NCBI RefSeq assembly: GCF_001750145.1
Contig: NZ_CP015732.1
Location: 2,170,001-2,234,000 of the forward strand
Length of the DNA: 64,000 nt
DNA from: Arthrobacter sp. U41
Lineage (GTDB): Bacteria; Actinomycetota; Actinomycetes; Actinomycetales; Micrococcaceae
Direction of reading: 5' to 3'
Under the pieces are notes generated by a model. The model saw only the letters and a list, made by a program, of their open reading frames with translations, ran no database searches and had not been told where the DNA came from. Shown piece by piece: positions 52,905 to 60,506 of this stretch (positions are counted from its first letter, which is position 1; every line of letters starts with the position of its first letter). Both the position numbers and the translations under genes were made by a program.

Positions 52905-53310
52905 GCGTCCTCTCGAGGCCCGGCTGATCAGCAGTCACCTTATTGCCGGCCTTGCCGCCCGCACCGCCCTCGATACACCAGGCGTCCTCCGGCTCGAACC
53001 GACCCTGAAAAACCTTCTCACCCACCTGGGAACAGGAACAATCCAAAATCTCCGCAGGACAGACACCCGGACCACTCCCGCCCGGCACGACGGGGTCTTT
53101 GTCACCCTCCACAACGGCATCGCCGACGTCCAGCTCGACATCGCCACCGATATCGCCTTCGCAGCCCTGAACGTCGCCCAAGCCGTGCGGGAGCAGATCT
53201 CCCGGACCATCAGCCACACCGGGCTCATCCCCGGGCGCATCGACATCTCGATCCTGGCCATCGAGCACCCACCCACCGCCACAGCGGCCCGCGCTCCCAG
53301 GCCCCTCTGA
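52897..53310 (+). CDS. Asp23-like protein
   Basis: 137 aa; overlaps the preceding gene by 8 nt. Hydrophilic N-terminus, then an Asp23-like core: GVFVTLHNGIADVQLDIATDIAF, NVAQAVREQISRTISHTGL, RIDISILAIEH. No membrane segment. Third gene of the plus-strand arm. Degenerate compared with the two minus-strand copies, so the family call is less certain. Confidence 0.7.
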   Translation: MSERPLEARLISSHLIAGLAARTALDTPGVLRLEPTLKNLLTHLGTGTIQNLRRTDTRTTPARHDGVFVTLHNGIADVQLDIATDIAFAALNVAQAVREQISRTISHTGLIPGRIDISILAIEHPPTATAARAPRPL

Positions 53311-53428
53311 TCCAGAACACCAGCATGCCGGCCACCAAACCATCATCGTTTACGGACTCGTTTAACGATTCCGAACCACGGCACCGCGCCCCGGACTCCC
53401 GGGCGGGACCCATCGGCATGGAACCGGC

Positions 53429-53656
53429 ATGAACTCTGAACCCAACAACCAGGAAAACCCGACCGAAGGCATCCCGGACGGAACCGGCCGGCACCAAGGC
53501 AAGACATCCTGGGCAACGGCCATCCTCCTCCCACCGGCGCTGCTGCTCTGCGGCGTCTGGCTGCTGCTGATTGCCAACTACCTTCTCGCCGCCGTATTCT
53601 TCTTCGCCGCCATGGCCTCTCTGGCCTACTTCGCGGCCAGCCGCCGACGCGGATGA
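53429..53656 (+). CDS. small membrane protein of the cargo module
   Basis: 75 aa from ATG 53429. A polar N-terminus of ~25 residues precedes two tightly packed hydrophobic segments (ATAILLPPALLLCGVWLLLI and LLAAVFFFAAMASLAYFAA) and ends in RRRG. It follows the Asp23-like gene by 118 nt. No family recognised; a stress-module membrane accessory is a guess. Confidence 0.5.
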   Translation: MNSEPNNQENPTEGIPDGTGRHQGKTSWATAILLPPALLLCGVWLLLIANYLLAAVFFFAAMASLAYFAASRRRG

Positions 53657-53712
53657 ACTAGAAGCATCCCTCCGGGCGGCCGGTGCGGCGGATCCCGTCC
53701 GAGGTCCGGTGT

Positions 53713-53832
53713 TTGGTGAGCAGCAACAGTGCGGCTTTGGAGCGGCACCTGCTCGAGTACTTCCCGGCGCTGGAGCAGGCCTTTGACTACGCCGAGGAAC
53801 GAGGGGCTGGACAGGCTGGAGCGGACACGTAG
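53713..53832 (+). pseudogene. short IS110-family transposase remnant
   Basis: A 39-codon frame ending in TAG reads SNSAALERHLLEYFPALE then QAFDYAEERG, similar to the EYFPALERAFDYSKS-like segment of IS110 transposases. No start and no conserved catalytic parts are present, so at most a relic. The remaining ~180 nt to 54014 show nothing else. Confidence 0.4.
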
Positions 53833-54014
53833 AATCCGAAGGAACAGCCAAAAACGGTCGTAGACACAAAGATCGGACACGGCGGAGCCCTGCGACGTCG
53901 GGGCCGGGTCCAACAGCCGGCCGCGCCAGCGGAGGCCCGATAACTGGTGGAGCGCAACGGAATCCGATGCGTTGATGCTCTGTTTGGCGCTCTAACATCA
54001 GAAGGGAGACCGAG

Positions 54015-54290
54015 ATGGGCCTCAGAAGTCTCTTTCAGCGAAAAGCAGTAACCACCGCATGTGTGAGCCCCGTTCGGGCGGCCACCGCCGGCCAAGACCA
54101 GCTTTTGTCGCCGGAACGCCAGGAGGAGCTGCAGGCCGCCTGGGTTGAACTGACTGAGGCAGCCAGAGGCTCAAAGGTGACCAGCTTCCACGCCTGCACC
54201 CGGAATGGCCGACCCTGGACGGAAGATCCGGCCGCGGTCAGAGCCGTCGCCGCCACACTCCGTGAATTCCCGGCCTCGGACAGCCAATAG
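54015..54290 (+). CDS. hypothetical protein
   Basis: 91 aa, ATG 54015 with GGGAG about 6 nt upstream. Starts GLRSLFQRKAVTTACVSP and has a C-terminal ELTEAARGSKVTSFHACTRNGRPWTE, then AVRAVAATLREF. No family recognised. A longer antisense frame (minus) covers the region but lacks a ribosome-binding site. Confidence 0.55.
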   Translation: MGLRSLFQRKAVTTACVSPVRAATAGQDQLLSPERQEELQAAWVELTEAARGSKVTSFHACTRNGRPWTEDPAAVRAVAATLREFPASDSQ

Positions 54291-54638
54291 GCCGCATTTC
54301 CCCCGCATTGTTCAAGCAGGGCGAGCATGCGCTCCTCTTCGGCCCGGTCTGTGCCCCATGCCGATAACAGTAACGCTGGAAAGGATCCGCACCGGAGAAC
54401 CGTCGCCGGCCCCAAGTCTCAGGTGGTAGCCGCTTGGAAGGCTTCGGCGATTCCGACCCAGTATCGTGCCGTGGGAGCGTACCTGATACCCATTCTCGAT
54501 GGCCCAACGAGCGGATCGGCCCGGGGCGGAGACTCTGCCCGCGCGGGGCGTCTTTGCCGCGGGCCCGGCGGTCCTGTGGTCTCCGCGTCCGGGGGCGGGT
54601 TGGCAGCCCGACAGTGTGCAGACGATTTCGAACATTCC
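54291..54638. other. non-coding stretch to the left of the internal transposon end
   Basis: About 350 nt with no convincing gene on either strand. It holds an extra copy of the end motif (GTGCAGACGATTTCGAAC at 54616-54633), 23 bp before the internal terminal repeat. Confidence 0.45.
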
Positions 54639-54663
54639 GTGCAGACGACTTCGAAAAATGACA
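54639..54663 (-). repeat. internal right-end terminal repeat of the Tn402-like element
   Basis: GTGCAGACGACTTCGAAAAA then TGACA, the same end motif as the outer right end (57944-57968). The upstream half-copy at 54616 and its 23-bp spacing repeat those of the outer end (57921). The 5 bases after TGACA are CCGAC, not CCTGA, so this end was not the one used in the last insertion. Confidence 0.85.
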
Positions 54664-54756
54664 CCGACCCTACCGGCGACACGCCGCGAAATCCATGTCG
54701 AAAACCCGCGCCGGAAATCAACGTCGGCAAACCCTGGGTATGGGTATTATCGACAC

Positions 54757-55347
54757 ATGTTGATCGGATATGCGCGCGTCTCCACCGCCGACCAAAACCC
54801 CGTCCACCAAACGGACGCCCTCGCCCGCGCCGGCGTCGACCCGGCCAACATTTACCTCGACCACGCCAGCGGTGCCAAAGCCAGCAGGCCCGAGCTCGAC
54901 AAGGCCCTCGCCTCCTCCAACCGGGCCGGTGACCAGCTCGTCATCACCCGCCTCGACAGACTCGGCCGGTCGGTACTCCACCTCGTCACCCTCGGCGCAG
55001 CTCTCCGGGAACGTGGTGTGGGATTGCGTGTCCTCGAGCAGGGCATCGACACCACGACCGCGGAAGGGCGGGCAATGTTCGGGATGCTCTCCGTCCTCGC
55101 CGAACTCCAACGAGAACTCATCATCGCCAACACCCGGGACGGCCTCGCGGCCGCCCGCGCCCGCGGACGAACCGGAGGAAGACGCCCCAAACTCACCCCC
55201 GATCAGGCCCACCATGCCCAACAGCTCTACGACGCCGGGGACCACACCGTTCAGCGCATCGCCGATCTGCTTCAGGTCCCGCGCTCCACGATCTACGGCC
55301 ACCTCAACAAATCAAGCATCGGGCGACGCCCCACCCCAGCGCCGTGA
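54757..55347 (+). CDS. serine recombinase (resolvase/invertase family, TniR-like)
   Basis: 196 aa from ATG 54757. Catalytic Ser in ARVSTADQNPVHQTDAL (about residue 10), RLDRLGRSVLHL (Arg and Ser helix), MLSVLAELQRELIIANTRDG, and the C-terminal helix-turn-helix AQQLYDAGDHTVQRIADLLQVP, RSTIYGHL. Such enzymes resolve cointegrates of Tn402/Tn3 elements. It lies to the right of the internal end, in the outer segment of the element. The ~90 nt before it, with GGGTATGGGTATTATCGACAC, may be a res site. Confidence 0.9.
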   Translation: MLIGYARVSTADQNPVHQTDALARAGVDPANIYLDHASGAKASRPELDKALASSNRAGDQLVITRLDRLGRSVLHLVTLGAALRERGVGLRVLEQGIDTTTAEGRAMFGMLSVLAELQRELIIANTRDGLAAARARGRTGGRRPKLTPDQAHHAQQLYDAGDHTVQRIADLLQVPRSTIYGHLNKSSIGRRPTPAP

Positions 55348-55420
55348 CCCGGCGTAACAGCGGTGCCGACCAGAACCTCTACTACCTGGCCCCAACGGCT
55401 TAGCGTGACTTTCCCGAGCA

Positions 55421-55720
55421 TTGGTCCTCAAGCCCCTCGTCTTCGGGATGTTCGCCGCCCTCGCCGAGTTCGAACGCGAACTCATCTCCGAACGCACGAT
55501 CGCAGGCCTCGCCGCCGCCCGTGCCCGCGGACGGAACGGAGGCCGCCCCTACAAGATGACGCCGGCGAAACTCCGGCTCGCGGTGGCGTCCATGGGCAAG
55601 CCAGGAACCAAAGTCAGCGACCTCTGCACCGAACTCGGCATCACCCGCCAAACCCTCTACCGGCACGTCTCACCCACAGGGGAGCTGCGGCCCGACGGTG
55701 AGAAACTTCTCTCGCGATAG
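55421..55720 (+). pseudogene. serine recombinase gene fragment (C-terminal part)
   Basis: 99-codon frame. FGMFAALAEFERELISERTIAG, AAARARGRNGGRPYKMTP and the C-terminal helix-turn-helix (LCTELGITRQTLYRHV) equal the second half of the recombinase just upstream; the catalytic N-terminus is missing. A relic from duplication or an older recombinase. Confidence 0.75.
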
Positions 55721-56016
55721 CAGTAGACCCGCCCGTACCAGCAGCGGCCGGCACCACCGCCCTGGCCAGCGCATCCGGCCTCGCCGGCGTTCCCTTTCAC
55801 GCCCCGTCACCGGTCGTTTCAGCGGACGGGGGTTACGGGACGGTCGACTTTCCTGTGAATTCCGGAATTTCTTATGTAGCAGGTCAGGGCGGGGTGCGCT
55901 CCGCTAGCCGACCGGCTTGCGGGATGGCAGGAAGGCTCTATAAGGGACACCCCAAAAGGTGCTGTATATGATGACGCACTTATGCAGAGCTGGCGTTCCG
56001 GCTGCGGAGCTTTGCC
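55721..56016. other. segment without a supported gene
   Basis: About 300 nt between recombinase relic and the small membrane gene. A frame from 55729 (VDPPVPAAAG...) to about 55970 is open but has no start codon context or recognisable domain. Nothing else seen. Confidence 0.4.
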
Positions 56017-56193
56017 TTATTCTTCTCCACTCGTCAAGCCCACGGCCAACCAGGCAGCTGCAAAAGCTAGTGCAAGGACCGGCTTCCATATGTCAGCACC
56101 TTCGATGAGCCCACTGATACCCAGCCATCCAAATACCAGGGCTCCGAGGATCGCAACGATCAGAGTTGTTCGTGGCGCCTCGTACAGCCTCAA
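56017..56193 (-). CDS. small hydrophobic protein, two membrane segments
   Basis: 58 aa on the minus strand from TTG 56193 to TAA 56017. Reads LRLYEAPRTTLIVAILGAL, then GWLGISGLIEGADIWKPVLA and a second hydrophobic stretch ending GLTSGEE. Two helices are clear. No ribosome-binding site is obvious, so expression is uncertain; a longer frame upstream has no better start. A hairpin (56216) lies just upstream. Confidence 0.45.
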   Translation of the reverse strand: MRLYEAPRTTLIVAILGALVFGWLGISGLIEGADIWKPVLALAFAAAWLAVGLTSGEE

Positions 56194-56215
56194 CGAGATG
56201 GCGCCGTCGACGTCA

Positions 56216-56242
56216 GAGAACCGGGGCCTGGCCCCGGTTCTC
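56216..56242 (-). terminator. strong hairpin after the secreted-protein gene
   Basis: GAGAACCGGGGCC and GGCCCCGGTTCTC are exact complements around a single T. It lies 32 nt after the secreted-protein stop (minus strand) but lacks a U-run, so it may work as an attenuating or rho-assisted terminator. Confidence 0.5.
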
Positions 56243-56273
56243 CGTCTTGCGCGAAACTACTGGCGTGCGATGG

Positions 56274-56801
56274 TCACGGCCCGGTGATCGTGATGTAGTC
56301 GCCGGTGAAGCCGGCGAAGTGCAGCGTGTAGGTGAAGCTGCTGAGCGTGATGGTTCCTCCGAGCAGTTCCTTGGTCCAGTTGCCGTTGGGGCAGGTCGCT
56401 CGGGCCACGAAGTCTGCCGCCGTCGGGACGGGCGACGAGCTCAGCGCTGTTACCCTGAGCCTGCCGTTCTTGGGTGCGAGGTCTCCGGTGGTCGCCGGCA
56501 CGGTCGTGACCTGAGACTTGACCTCGACGATCTGGCCACCGCGGTTGCGGCATTGGACCGTGGCCGTGTAAGTCGTGGACAAGGTTGCTTCGGCATTGGC
56601 GTTTCCGACGCCCGCCAATTCGAACGTGGTGCAGTCGACCTGGGTTGCTGTGACGCTACAGCCGATCGTTCCCGACTGAAGATGCGTGCCCGTCGGGGCG
56701 GCAGCGGGATCGATGGTGGTGGTGGCGGCCAGCGCCGATGTGGTGACGCCGAACAAGAGCATCGCCATGGCGGCGATGATCGCAAAAAATCGCTTATACA
56801 T
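56274..56801 (-). CDS. secreted hypothetical protein
   Basis: 175 aa. ATG 56801 with AGGAG 7 nt upstream. Signal peptide MYKRFFAIIAAMAMLLFGVT..SALA, cleavage after about residue 25. The mature part is Thr/Ala/Ser-rich beta-type with four cysteines (CSVTATQVDC, VQCRNRGG, ATCPNGNW) suggesting two disulfides. No family recognised; composition and the relatively low-GC flank suggest transfer. Lies in the outer part of the transposon. Confidence 0.7.
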   Translation of the reverse strand: MYKRFFAIIAAMAMLLFGVTTSALAATTTIDPAAAPTGTHLQSGTIGCSVTATQVDCTTFELAGVGNANAEATLSTTYTATVQCRNRGGQIVEVKSQVTTVPATTGDLAPKNGRLRVTALSSSPVPTAADFVARATCPNGNWTKELLGGTITLSSFTYTLHFAGFTGDYITITGP

Positions 56802-57297
56802 CTTTGTCTCCTGTAGCAAAAGTGGTAAGACTTGGCCTCCGCTAATCAGCGGGGAAAAGGACCCCCCAGTCAGTCCCAACAGTTGCTCGTCGGGATTTCT
56901 GCTCTCGCTATTCCCGGCCCTCCAAGAAGACACCTAACGGAACGAAACCACAAGGGAATTCAGTACTATCTCTTGATGCGAAGTCACGATTTACGGTCGC
57001 AGGAACGTGGCAACGGCAACACCTACGAAAAAGCCAGAGATTCAACGACCTCCTGCACGTGATCGCGAACGTTCGTGCTCAGATCGAACATGATCTTGAG
57101 ATGGGCTACTTCGAGCTTAAAACCTAATCGATCGCGCCGCACAGTCTTCGAGCCCTCGGGCATCGAACCTGCCCGTTGAGGGATCCTCTTGCGGACGCTC
57201 GTTAGGGGTCGCTTCGGGCAAAATGGCGATATGAAACAGTTCATGCGATCACTGGCAAACTGACATTCTCAGCGCCGTCGGTCCAGGGCGCCGAGTA
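56802..57297. other. gap region, no supported gene
   Basis: Roughly 500 nt, lower in GC than its surroundings. A plus-strand frame ending TAA at 57125-57127 (LRKSQRFNDLLHVIANVRAQ) is open for about 90 codons without a start, so it may be a C-terminal relic. At 57231 ATG (MKQFMRSLAN) lies in the wrong frame for the kinase at 57298. Confidence 0.4.
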
Positions 57298-57891
57298 GTG
57301 GCAGTCGACGGCGTGGATGGCAGTGGCAAGACATTCTTCGCCGCAAACCTGGCATTCGAGATCCAGAATCGACCCGTGATCGTCATCCACGCCGACGACT
57401 TTCTAAACCCCTCGCCCGTGAGGCATGCCAAGGGACGTGCTTCACCCGAAGGGTTCTGGGAGGATACCTACAACTACGCGGCCCTGCAGGATCGGTTGCT
57501 CGCGCCACTCGGCCCAAAGGGAGACGGCTGGTACTCGCCGGTTTGCTACGACGCAGTGACCGACCGAATGCCACAAGTGGAGGTCGTTCGCGCTCCATCG
57601 GATGCACTGGTCGTTGTCGAAGGCATGTTCCTGCACCGCGATGAACTCACCTCCTTCTGGGATGCGTCGGTATTCCTGGATGTTCCGTTCACCGAGACCG
57701 CGGCACGAATGGCAGTTCGGAACGGTAGCAACCCCGACCCTGAGCACCCAACGATGCGCCGGTACGTCGGCGGACAGCGCCTCTACTTCGACGCTGCACG
57801 ACCCTGGGAACGTGCCACGTTCGTCGTGGATAACTCGGATTTCACTTCACCGAAAGTCATCCGTCCCGACGAGGCTTCAACTGTCCGGTGA
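57298..57891 (+). CDS. uridine-kinase-like P-loop protein, probably N-terminally truncated
   Basis: 197 aa. Walker A GVDGSGKTFFA near the N-terminus, IVIHADDFLNPS (metal-binding acidic pair), ERATFVVDNSDF at the end; a uridine kinase-like phosphoribulokinase/kinase fold. The GTG start is poor. Upstream, ATG 57231 encodes MKQFMRSLAN, and removal of one T (near 57260) would join it to DILSAVGPGRRVVAVDG. So the start may be frameshifted. Probable phosphotransferase of a nucleoside or similar small alcohol. Confidence 0.7.
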   Translation: MAVDGVDGSGKTFFAANLAFEIQNRPVIVIHADDFLNPSPVRHAKGRASPEGFWEDTYNYAALQDRLLAPLGPKGDGWYSPVCYDAVTDRMPQVEVVRAPSDALVVVEGMFLHRDELTSFWDASVFLDVPFTETAARMAVRNGSNPDPEHPTMRRYVGGQRLYFDAARPWERATFVVDNSDFTSPKVIRPDEASTVR

Positions 57892-57943
57892 GGGTTCCTC
57901 ATACGGACTTGTAGAGGGCCGTGCAGGCGAGTGTGGACATTCC

Positions 57944-57968
57944 GTGCAGACGACTTCGGAAACTGACA
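57944..57968 (-). repeat. right terminal inverted repeat of the Tn402-like element
   Basis: GTGCAGACGACTTCGGAAAC then TGACA; reverse complement of the left end except four positions. A half-copy GTGCAGGCGAGTGTGGAC begins at 57921. Directly followed by duplication copy CCTGA. Confidence 0.9.
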
Positions 57969-59275
57969 CCTGATGCCTGAACCGCAGCGGCTGGTTCAGT
58001 CAGCGAAAAGCCGTGGTTCAGCGCGACGTCCTCGGTCCAGGGCAGCGGCACGCGGGCGCCGTCGCGGCAGACGCCGCCGCGGGCCCACATCGGATCCACC
58101 CGGGCCTCGAGCGGGACGTCGACCTCGGGCAGCCCAAGCTCCTGGCCCTGGTACAGGTATGCCGGGCCGGGCAGACCCAGCAGGGCGACCAGTGCGGCGC
58201 GGGCCCGCAGGGCGCCAACGTCCCCGCCGCCGAAGCGGGTGACGGAGCGGACGATGTCGTGGTTCTCCAGCGCCCAGGTAGGGGTGGCGCCGTGGAGCTG
58301 GCGGGCGGCTTCGAGTTCGTTGCCGGCGGTGGCCCAGTCCGCGGGGTCCCAGCCGAGTTTCACGAACGCGAAGGCGAAGGCCTGCTGCATTTCGTCCGCG
58401 CGGGTGTAGCGGGCGGCGCGGGCCGGTTCCAGGTTGACCTCGCCCACCAGCAGGCGGTGCGGCTCATACTTCTCGGCCAGGACACGCCAGCGCCGGTAGA
58501 CCTCGTGGACTTCCTCCTGGTCCGAGACCTGCGGGTTGGACCGCAGCCCGTCCACCACCCCGCCGGTGGAGGGCGAGTCCGGCAGGCCCTCGGCCTTGAA
58601 CAGGGCATGGGCGACGTCGATCCGAAGCCCGTCCACGCCCTTGTCGAACCAGAAGCGCAGCACGCCGTCGAAGTAGTCGCCGACGGCGGGGTTGCGCCAG
58701 TTCCAGTCCGGCTGTTCGGCCGAGAACAGGTGCAAGTACCAGTTGGTGTCCTTCGCCGAGCCGGGGGTGGCGCGGCTCCAGGCGCGGCCGCCGAAGACGC
58801 TCTGCCAGTTGTTCGGCGGGGTGTCAGCATCGCGCCCTTCAACAAAGTGGAACATGTCCCGTTCCGGCGAGCCCGGGCCGGCCACGAGGGCCGCCTGGAA
58901 CAGCGGGTGCTCCGACGAGCAGTGGTTGGGGACGACGTCGAGCAGCACGCGCAGGCCCAGCGAGTGGGCGAGTTCCAGCAGATGGTCGAACTGTTCCATG
59001 GTGCCGAACAGCGGGTCCACGCCGGAGTAGTCGGACACGTCGTAGCCCTGGTCCACCTGCGGGGAGGACTGGAACGGGGTCATCCAGATGCCGTCGACGC
59101 CGAGCGAGGCGATGTACGGCAGGCGGGCGGTGAGCCCGGCGAGGTCGCCCACGCCGTCGCCGTCGCCGTCGGCGAAGGAGCGCGGATAGACCTGGTAGAT
59201 GACGGCGGAGTGCCACCAGTGCACATCCGGCGTGAGGGTGGTTTCCTCAACGGTGCCGAATTCGAGAGGGCTCAT
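57969..59275 (-). pseudogene. 5' part of a GH13 alpha-glucosidase gene
   Basis: The frame from ATG 59275 runs to the transposon end at 57969, then reads into the element to a stop at 57899. Catalytic domain: WWHSAVIYQVYPRSF, VVPNHCSSEHPLF (region I), GLRIDVAHALF (nucleophile Asp), LVGEVNLEP (acid/base Glu), LENHDIVR (region IV). Oligo-1,6-glucosidase/alpha-glucosidase type. The C-terminal domain is displaced to 43912-44250. Start overlaps the truncated permease stop by ATGA. Reconstructed, the whole protein would be ~550 aa. The chimeric product lacks the C-terminal domain and is probably inactive. Confidence 0.88.
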
Positions 59276-59535
59276 TTGCTGGCGCCCGCGGTGAGGCCCT
59301 CGACGATCCGGCGCTGGAAGATCAGCACCATGATCACCAGCGGGACGGTGACGATCACGCCGGCGGCCATCTGCTCGCCGAAGGGCGCCTGGAATTCGGT
59401 GGCGCCGGTGAACTTGGAGATCGCGACCGTGGCGGTCTGGATCTTGGGATCGTTGATCATCGACAGCGCGATGATGAACTCGTTCCAGCTGTGGATGAAC
59501 GTCAGGATCGCGGTGGTGAAGCCCTCAGGATGGGC
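59272..59535 (-). pseudogene. C-terminal remnant of a sugar ABC permease (MalG-like)
   Basis: About 87 codons. HPEGFTTAILTFIHSWNEFI and IALSMINDPKIQTATVAISK followed by EFQAPFGEQMAAGVIVTVPL and QRRIVEGLTAGASK is the last third of a MalG-type permease. No upstream part exists: the frame is cut directly after the TAG of the lipid kinase gene. It overlaps the GH13 start, so it was the last transport gene before alpha-glucosidase in the original maltodextrin-type operon. A deletion junction. Confidence 0.8.
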
Positions 59536-60480
59536 CTAGGCGCCGGGTCCGTCGAACAGCGCGCTGGTGCTGCTCTGCGGCACCACCACGTGGACGGCGT
59601 TACGCTGGACGGTGAAGTCGGTGGGCGTGGTGGTGGCGATCTCGCCGTCGAGGTTCACCGGCGGCTCGTCGGTGACCAGCCGCACACTCCTGGTGGTCAG
59701 GTGGTACACCCGGTCGTGTTTGATGAAGCTTCCGTCTTTGAGCAGCCGTGCGATGCTCACGTGCTCCCGCAGAGGCCCCGCCAGGATGGCGTAGATATCA
59801 AGGATGTGGTCATCGATGCCTGCGGTGGGGGAGACCGTGTTGCCGCCGCCGTAATGCCGGCCGTTGCCGACCGCCACCTGGAGCAGGTCCTCGAGCTCCA
59901 GCGGCTCGTGGTCACCCTCCGGGAACTCGAGGCGGACCCGAAATGGCTTGTGCCGGGCATAAGCCCGAAGCGTGGCGATGCTGTAGGCCAATGGCCCGAT
60001 GTACCGCTTCAAGCGGGGGCTGAGCGCTTCGGTAGCCGCCACCGAGAGGCCCACGGATGCGACGTTGAGGAACGGCTCACCGTTGGCCCGGCCGAGGTCG
60101 ATGTCCACCACCTTGCCTTCGGCGACGGTGGCGCACGCCTCGGCAAGATTGTTCGGTATCTCCAGCGTGCGGGCGAAGTCGTTGGCCGTGCCCAGTGGAA
60201 GAACGCCGAGCATAACGTTGGTGCCGGCAACCCGGCCGGCGGCGTAGGAGACAGTCCCGTCGCCGCCGCCGACAACCATTAGGTCGTGCCCGTCCGCCAG
60301 CACCCGGTCAAGCGCCCCGGCCAGGTCTGCCCCCGACAGCACGCGGTGCACGGCGGAGATTGGCACGCCGGCCTTTCGCATCACGTCCACGGCAAGTTCG
60401 TGTGACGCCCCTCGGCGTGATCCGGCGTTGATCACAACGGCGGCAGAGCGTGCGTCCCGGGCAGCCTTCATGTGGAACAT
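59536..60480 (-). CDS. diacylglycerol/lipid kinase family protein
   Basis: 314 aa from ATG 60480 (ATG 60471 also possible). Catalytic GGGDGTVSYAAG (about residue 75), LPLGTANDFARTL and the C-terminal LDGEIATTTPTDF match the DAGK/LCB5 kinase family, which phosphorylates a lipid alcohol such as diacylglycerol. Separated by 26 nt from the ThDP enzyme gene stop on the same strand. Its stop codon abuts a truncated permease. Confidence 0.9.
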   Translation of the reverse strand: MFHMKAARDARSAAVVINAGSRRGASHELAVDVMRKAGVPISAVHRVLSGADLAGALDRVLADGHDLMVVGGGDGTVSYAAGRVAGTNVMLGVLPLGTANDFARTLEIPNNLAEACATVAEGKVVDIDLGRANGEPFLNVASVGLSVAATEALSPRLKRYIGPLAYSIATLRAYARHKPFRVRLEFPEGDHEPLELEDLLQVAVGNGRHYGGGNTVSPTAGIDDHILDIYAILAGPLREHVSIARLLKDGSFIKHDRVYHLTTRSVRLVTDEPPVNLDGEIATTTPTDFTVQRNAVHVVVPQSSTSALFDGPGA

Positions 60481-60506
60481 GGTAGGCCGCGGACCTGTGA
60501 ATTCCG

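Larger units (their letters stand above)
44251..57968. mobile_element. Tn402/Tn5053-like transposon, 13.7 kb, inserted in a GH13 gene
   Basis: Ends are a 25-bp imperfect inverted repeat (21 of 25 matching) beginning TGTC and including CGAAGTCGTCTGCAC; the last base is 57968. Five-base direct repeats CCTGA sit at 44246-44250 and 57969-57973. The tniA, tniB, tniQ genes are at the left, and the ends resemble the TGTC..TTT..GAAG.CG.CTGCAC termini of TniA transposons. Cargo is an Asp23-type stress module; serine recombinases are further right. An internal second right end at 54663 suggests a composite origin. The element interrupts GH13 codons exactly, so the insertion is recent enough to keep both halves readable. 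Confidence 0.9.

Noticed and set aside
54035..54415. 126-aa frame on the minus strand
   Set aside because: Antisense to a better-supported gene with a ribosome-binding site; composition looks like a shadow.
54301..54615. Possible CRISPR or guide RNA near tniQ as in CAST systems
   Set aside because: No direct repeats or Cas genes; the element is of the plain TniABQ type.
55729..55970. Open frame beginning VDPPVPAAAG after the recombinase relic
   Set aside because: No start signal or recognisable domain; high-GC DNA gives such frames by chance.
56842..57127. Plus-strand frame ending RAQIEHDLEMGYFELKT
   Set aside because: No start codon in frame; may be a relic but cannot be supported from this sequence alone.
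57130..57185. tRNA T-arm-like GGTTCGATGCCC on the minus strand
   Set aside because: No acceptor stem, anticodon arm or 3' end fits; only the T-arm pattern matches by chance.
57023..57244. 73-aa minus-strand frame
   Set aside because: Atypical composition, no ribosome-binding site, no family.
57899..57968. Read-through tail SFRSRLHGMSTLACTALYKSV of the GH13 5' frame
   Set aside because: Encoded by the transposon end, not a genuine C-terminus.
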